43,928 nucleotides of DNA from a virus. This document shows positions 43,086 through 43,928 of this stretch, in pieces. A program made the translations under genes and the position numbers. Every line of letters starts with the position of its first letter. The first letter of the stretch is position 1. The stretch covers positions 1-43,928 of the IMG/VR virus record IMGVR_UViG_3300008050_000093; one strand, 5' to 3'. Below the pieces are notes generated by a model. It did no database searches. It was not told the DNA's origin and saw only the letters and a list, made by a program, of their open reading frames with translations.

Positions 43086-43098
43086 CAGGAGATAGACA

Positions 43099-43311
43099 AT
43101 GCCCCACATCATCGCATTCGGTGAATGCGCCGGTTGTCAGCGACCTATCGCATTCAATCCAGACCGCGTTCCATCGATCCGAGTAGACGGCCAACGCGAG
43201 CCGATCTGTAGAGGGTGCCACGGGGCCTGGAACCGCATCCACCGCACTTCGAAGGGTCTAGAGCCCGTACCCCTCGACCCAAACGCCTACGAGCCCGAGG
43301 AGGGCCTTTAA
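43099..43311 (+). CDS. Small zinc-ribbon protein
   Basis: A 70-residue protein with two C-x-x-C pairs: GECAGCQRPIAFNP and, about 27 residues later, EPICRGCHGAWN. The segment RVPSIRVDGQREPICRGC is a phrase I associate with short zinc proteins of other phages, but no function is known. It ends in an acidic tail (YEPEEGL). GGAG lies seven bases before the ATG. It is the first gene of the plus-strand operon. Confidence 0.8.
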   Translation: MPHIIAFGECAGCQRPIAFNPDRVPSIRVDGQREPICRGCHGAWNRIHRTSKGLEPVPLDPNAYEPEEGL

Positions 43312-43315
43312 TCTC

Positions 43316-43414
43316 ATGACGGCTGACTATCCTGCAACCTCGCATGAAGGCCGTACCCCTCAGTCAGCCGGAGCGTGCAGTTCCATTGTGGAGGGCCCAA
43401 AATCATGCCGGTGA
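43316..43414 (+). CDS. Tiny ORF, 32 residues, uncertain
   Basis: A possible short gene (MTADYPATSHEGRTPQSAG at the start) four bases after the zinc-ribbon stop. GGAGG lies upstream but about a dozen bases away, which is rather far. Its end overlaps the next tiny ORF by ten bases. It has no predicted domain and could be non-coding leader sequence. Confidence 0.25.
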   Translation: MTADYPATSHEGRTPQSAGACSSIVEGPKSCR

Positions 43415-43491
43415 GCGTAGGCATCGTGAGGGAAGCTGATGGAAGCGACCTCTCCTACGCATCGTTTAAAACACAACCACAGGAGAACTAA
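43405..43491 (+). CDS. Tiny ORF, 28 residues, coupled to the next gene
   Basis: MPVSVGIVREADGSDLSYAS and a further eight residues. GGAGGG lies nine bases before the ATG, and the stop overlaps the start of the following gene (TAATG). This is the arrangement used for translational coupling, so it may be a real micro-protein or a leader peptide. No domain can be assigned to so short a chain. Confidence 0.4.
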   Translation: MPVSVGIVREADGSDLSYASFKTQPQEN

Positions 43492-43769
43492 TGCTACTAC
43501 ATATACTCTTTGAGATGCTCAAGAAGTATACAGATATAACCGATATTAGAGCCATTCACATCAACCCACATGAGACTGGCACCACAGTAAAGCTTACAAC
43601 CAAGCTCAACAATAAGATGGTACGGATTTACTATTGGGAGTGGACACACACCAGCGTAACAGGAGTGCCACGTATACCCCACTGGGAGTGCGTCGAGGTC
43701 TGTACTGAAACTGAAGAAGATGACGTCGCTGAGAACCTATGGGGGGCTGAAGATGTCAGATCCGAATGA
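43491..43769 (+). CDS. Hypothetical early protein, 92 residues
   Basis: An unrecognised protein beginning MLLHILFEMLKKYTDITDIR, with strands in the middle (TTVKLTTKLNNKMVRIYYWE) and an acidic end (CTETEEDDVAENLW). The ATG has AGGAG five bases upstream. It belongs to the rightward operon of small genes, which by position and size are candidates for early host-takeover proteins. Nothing in the sequence identifies a target. Confidence 0.6.
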   Translation: MLLHILFEMLKKYTDITDIRAIHINPHETGTTVKLTTKLNNKMVRIYYWEWTHTSVTGVPRIPHWECVEVCTETEEDDVAENLWGAEDVRSE

Positions 43770-43928
43770 AATCCCCCTAGAGTTTCGCTTCATCTACCAG
43801 ATAGAAGCCGCAGTTCGAAACCCTCCCGATGGCAAGAGGTTGTATGATCTTGTTAAGGACCACTCGTGGTTCCTAGATAATGTTTATGAAGAGGTGGGGT
43901 GCCTCCGTAAAGAGGTCAGGCAGTTGAC
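43753..43928 (+). CDS. Start of a hypothetical gene, cut by the window edge
   Basis: The first 58 codons of a gene that runs off the right end: MSDPNEIPLEFRFIYQIEAA and onward, with a helical, charged composition. A G-rich site (GGGGGG) lies about six bases before the ATG, and the gene overlaps its upstream neighbour by 17 bases. Function unknown. Confidence 0.55.
   Translation, partial: MSDPNEIPLEFRFIYQIEAAVRNPPDGKRLYDLVKDHSWFLDNVYEEVGCLRKEVRQL

Overview
This window is most likely a large fragment of a tailed double-stranded DNA phage (Caudoviricetes) with siphovirus-type morphology. The evidence is a GpA-type large terminase, a portal fused to a Mu gpF-like domain, a prohead protease, an HK97-type capsid protein, connector and tail-terminator genes, a tail tube protein, tail chaperones and a 1509-residue tape measure, with no sheath gene. 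I see no rRNA, ribosomal or central-metabolism genes. I also see no integrase, repressor, DNA polymerase or endolysin inside the window. Genes at both edges are cut, so the genome is larger than the window. Base composition is mid-40s %GC by eye (not computed). Shine-Dalgarno sequences of the GGAGG type are clear, with frequent GTG and TTG starts. The host cannot be named from this sequence.

Layout. Almost everything from 43.0 kb down to 1 is on the minus strand, packed with 1-, 4- or 7-11-base overlaps, and reads right to left. (1) 43.0-42.1 kb: an MT-A70 adenine methyltransferase and a small protein. (2) 42.1-34.2 kb: packaging and head genes, namely TerL, a TylF-like methyltransferase, portal-gpF, protease with an apparent internally started scaffold, and major capsid followed by a strong terminator. 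(3) 34.2-25 kb: head-tail joining and tail genes. This block is interrupted by a degenerate SGNH-like protein and a 964-residue protein with three glycosyltransferase-like domains plus TPR-like helices. Two Com-like zinc proteins, the tail tube protein and a tail chaperone pair with a probable -1 frameshift follow. (4) 25-13.4 kb: tape measure and very large tail-tip proteins. (5) 13.4-11 kb: a helix-turn-helix protein resembling small terminases, a coiled-coil membrane protein and unknowns. (6) 10.8-3 kb: replication and recombination genes, namely an SF2 helicase, tRNA-Asn, an Fe-S PD-(D/E)XK nuclease, a Sak4-like ATPase, an SSB-like protein, RuvC, a helicase-loader-like protein and a primase-helicase. 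(7) 3 kb to 1: small unknowns, two tandem ParB-like paralogues, a 48-residue membrane protein and two small beta-rich virion-like proteins. From 43.1 kb rightward a divergent plus-strand operon of very small proteins begins.

How it fits together. The structural genes build a long-tailed virion. The primase-helicase, loader-like protein, SSB, Sak4-like annealase, exonuclease, SF2 helicase and RuvC form a coherent replication-by-recombination set, presumably with a polymerase outside the window or from the host. The most unusual feature is a set of sugar-chemistry-type genes inside the late morphogenesis operon: a triple glycosyltransferase, a TylF-like methyltransferase and a degenerate SGNH protein. 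It may build or modify a glycan on the virion. That is inference. The other strong observations are a predicted programmed frameshift, a nested scaffold start, a duplicated hook-IN-like domain shared by two tail proteins, and an 11-residue proline repeat in the tape measure.
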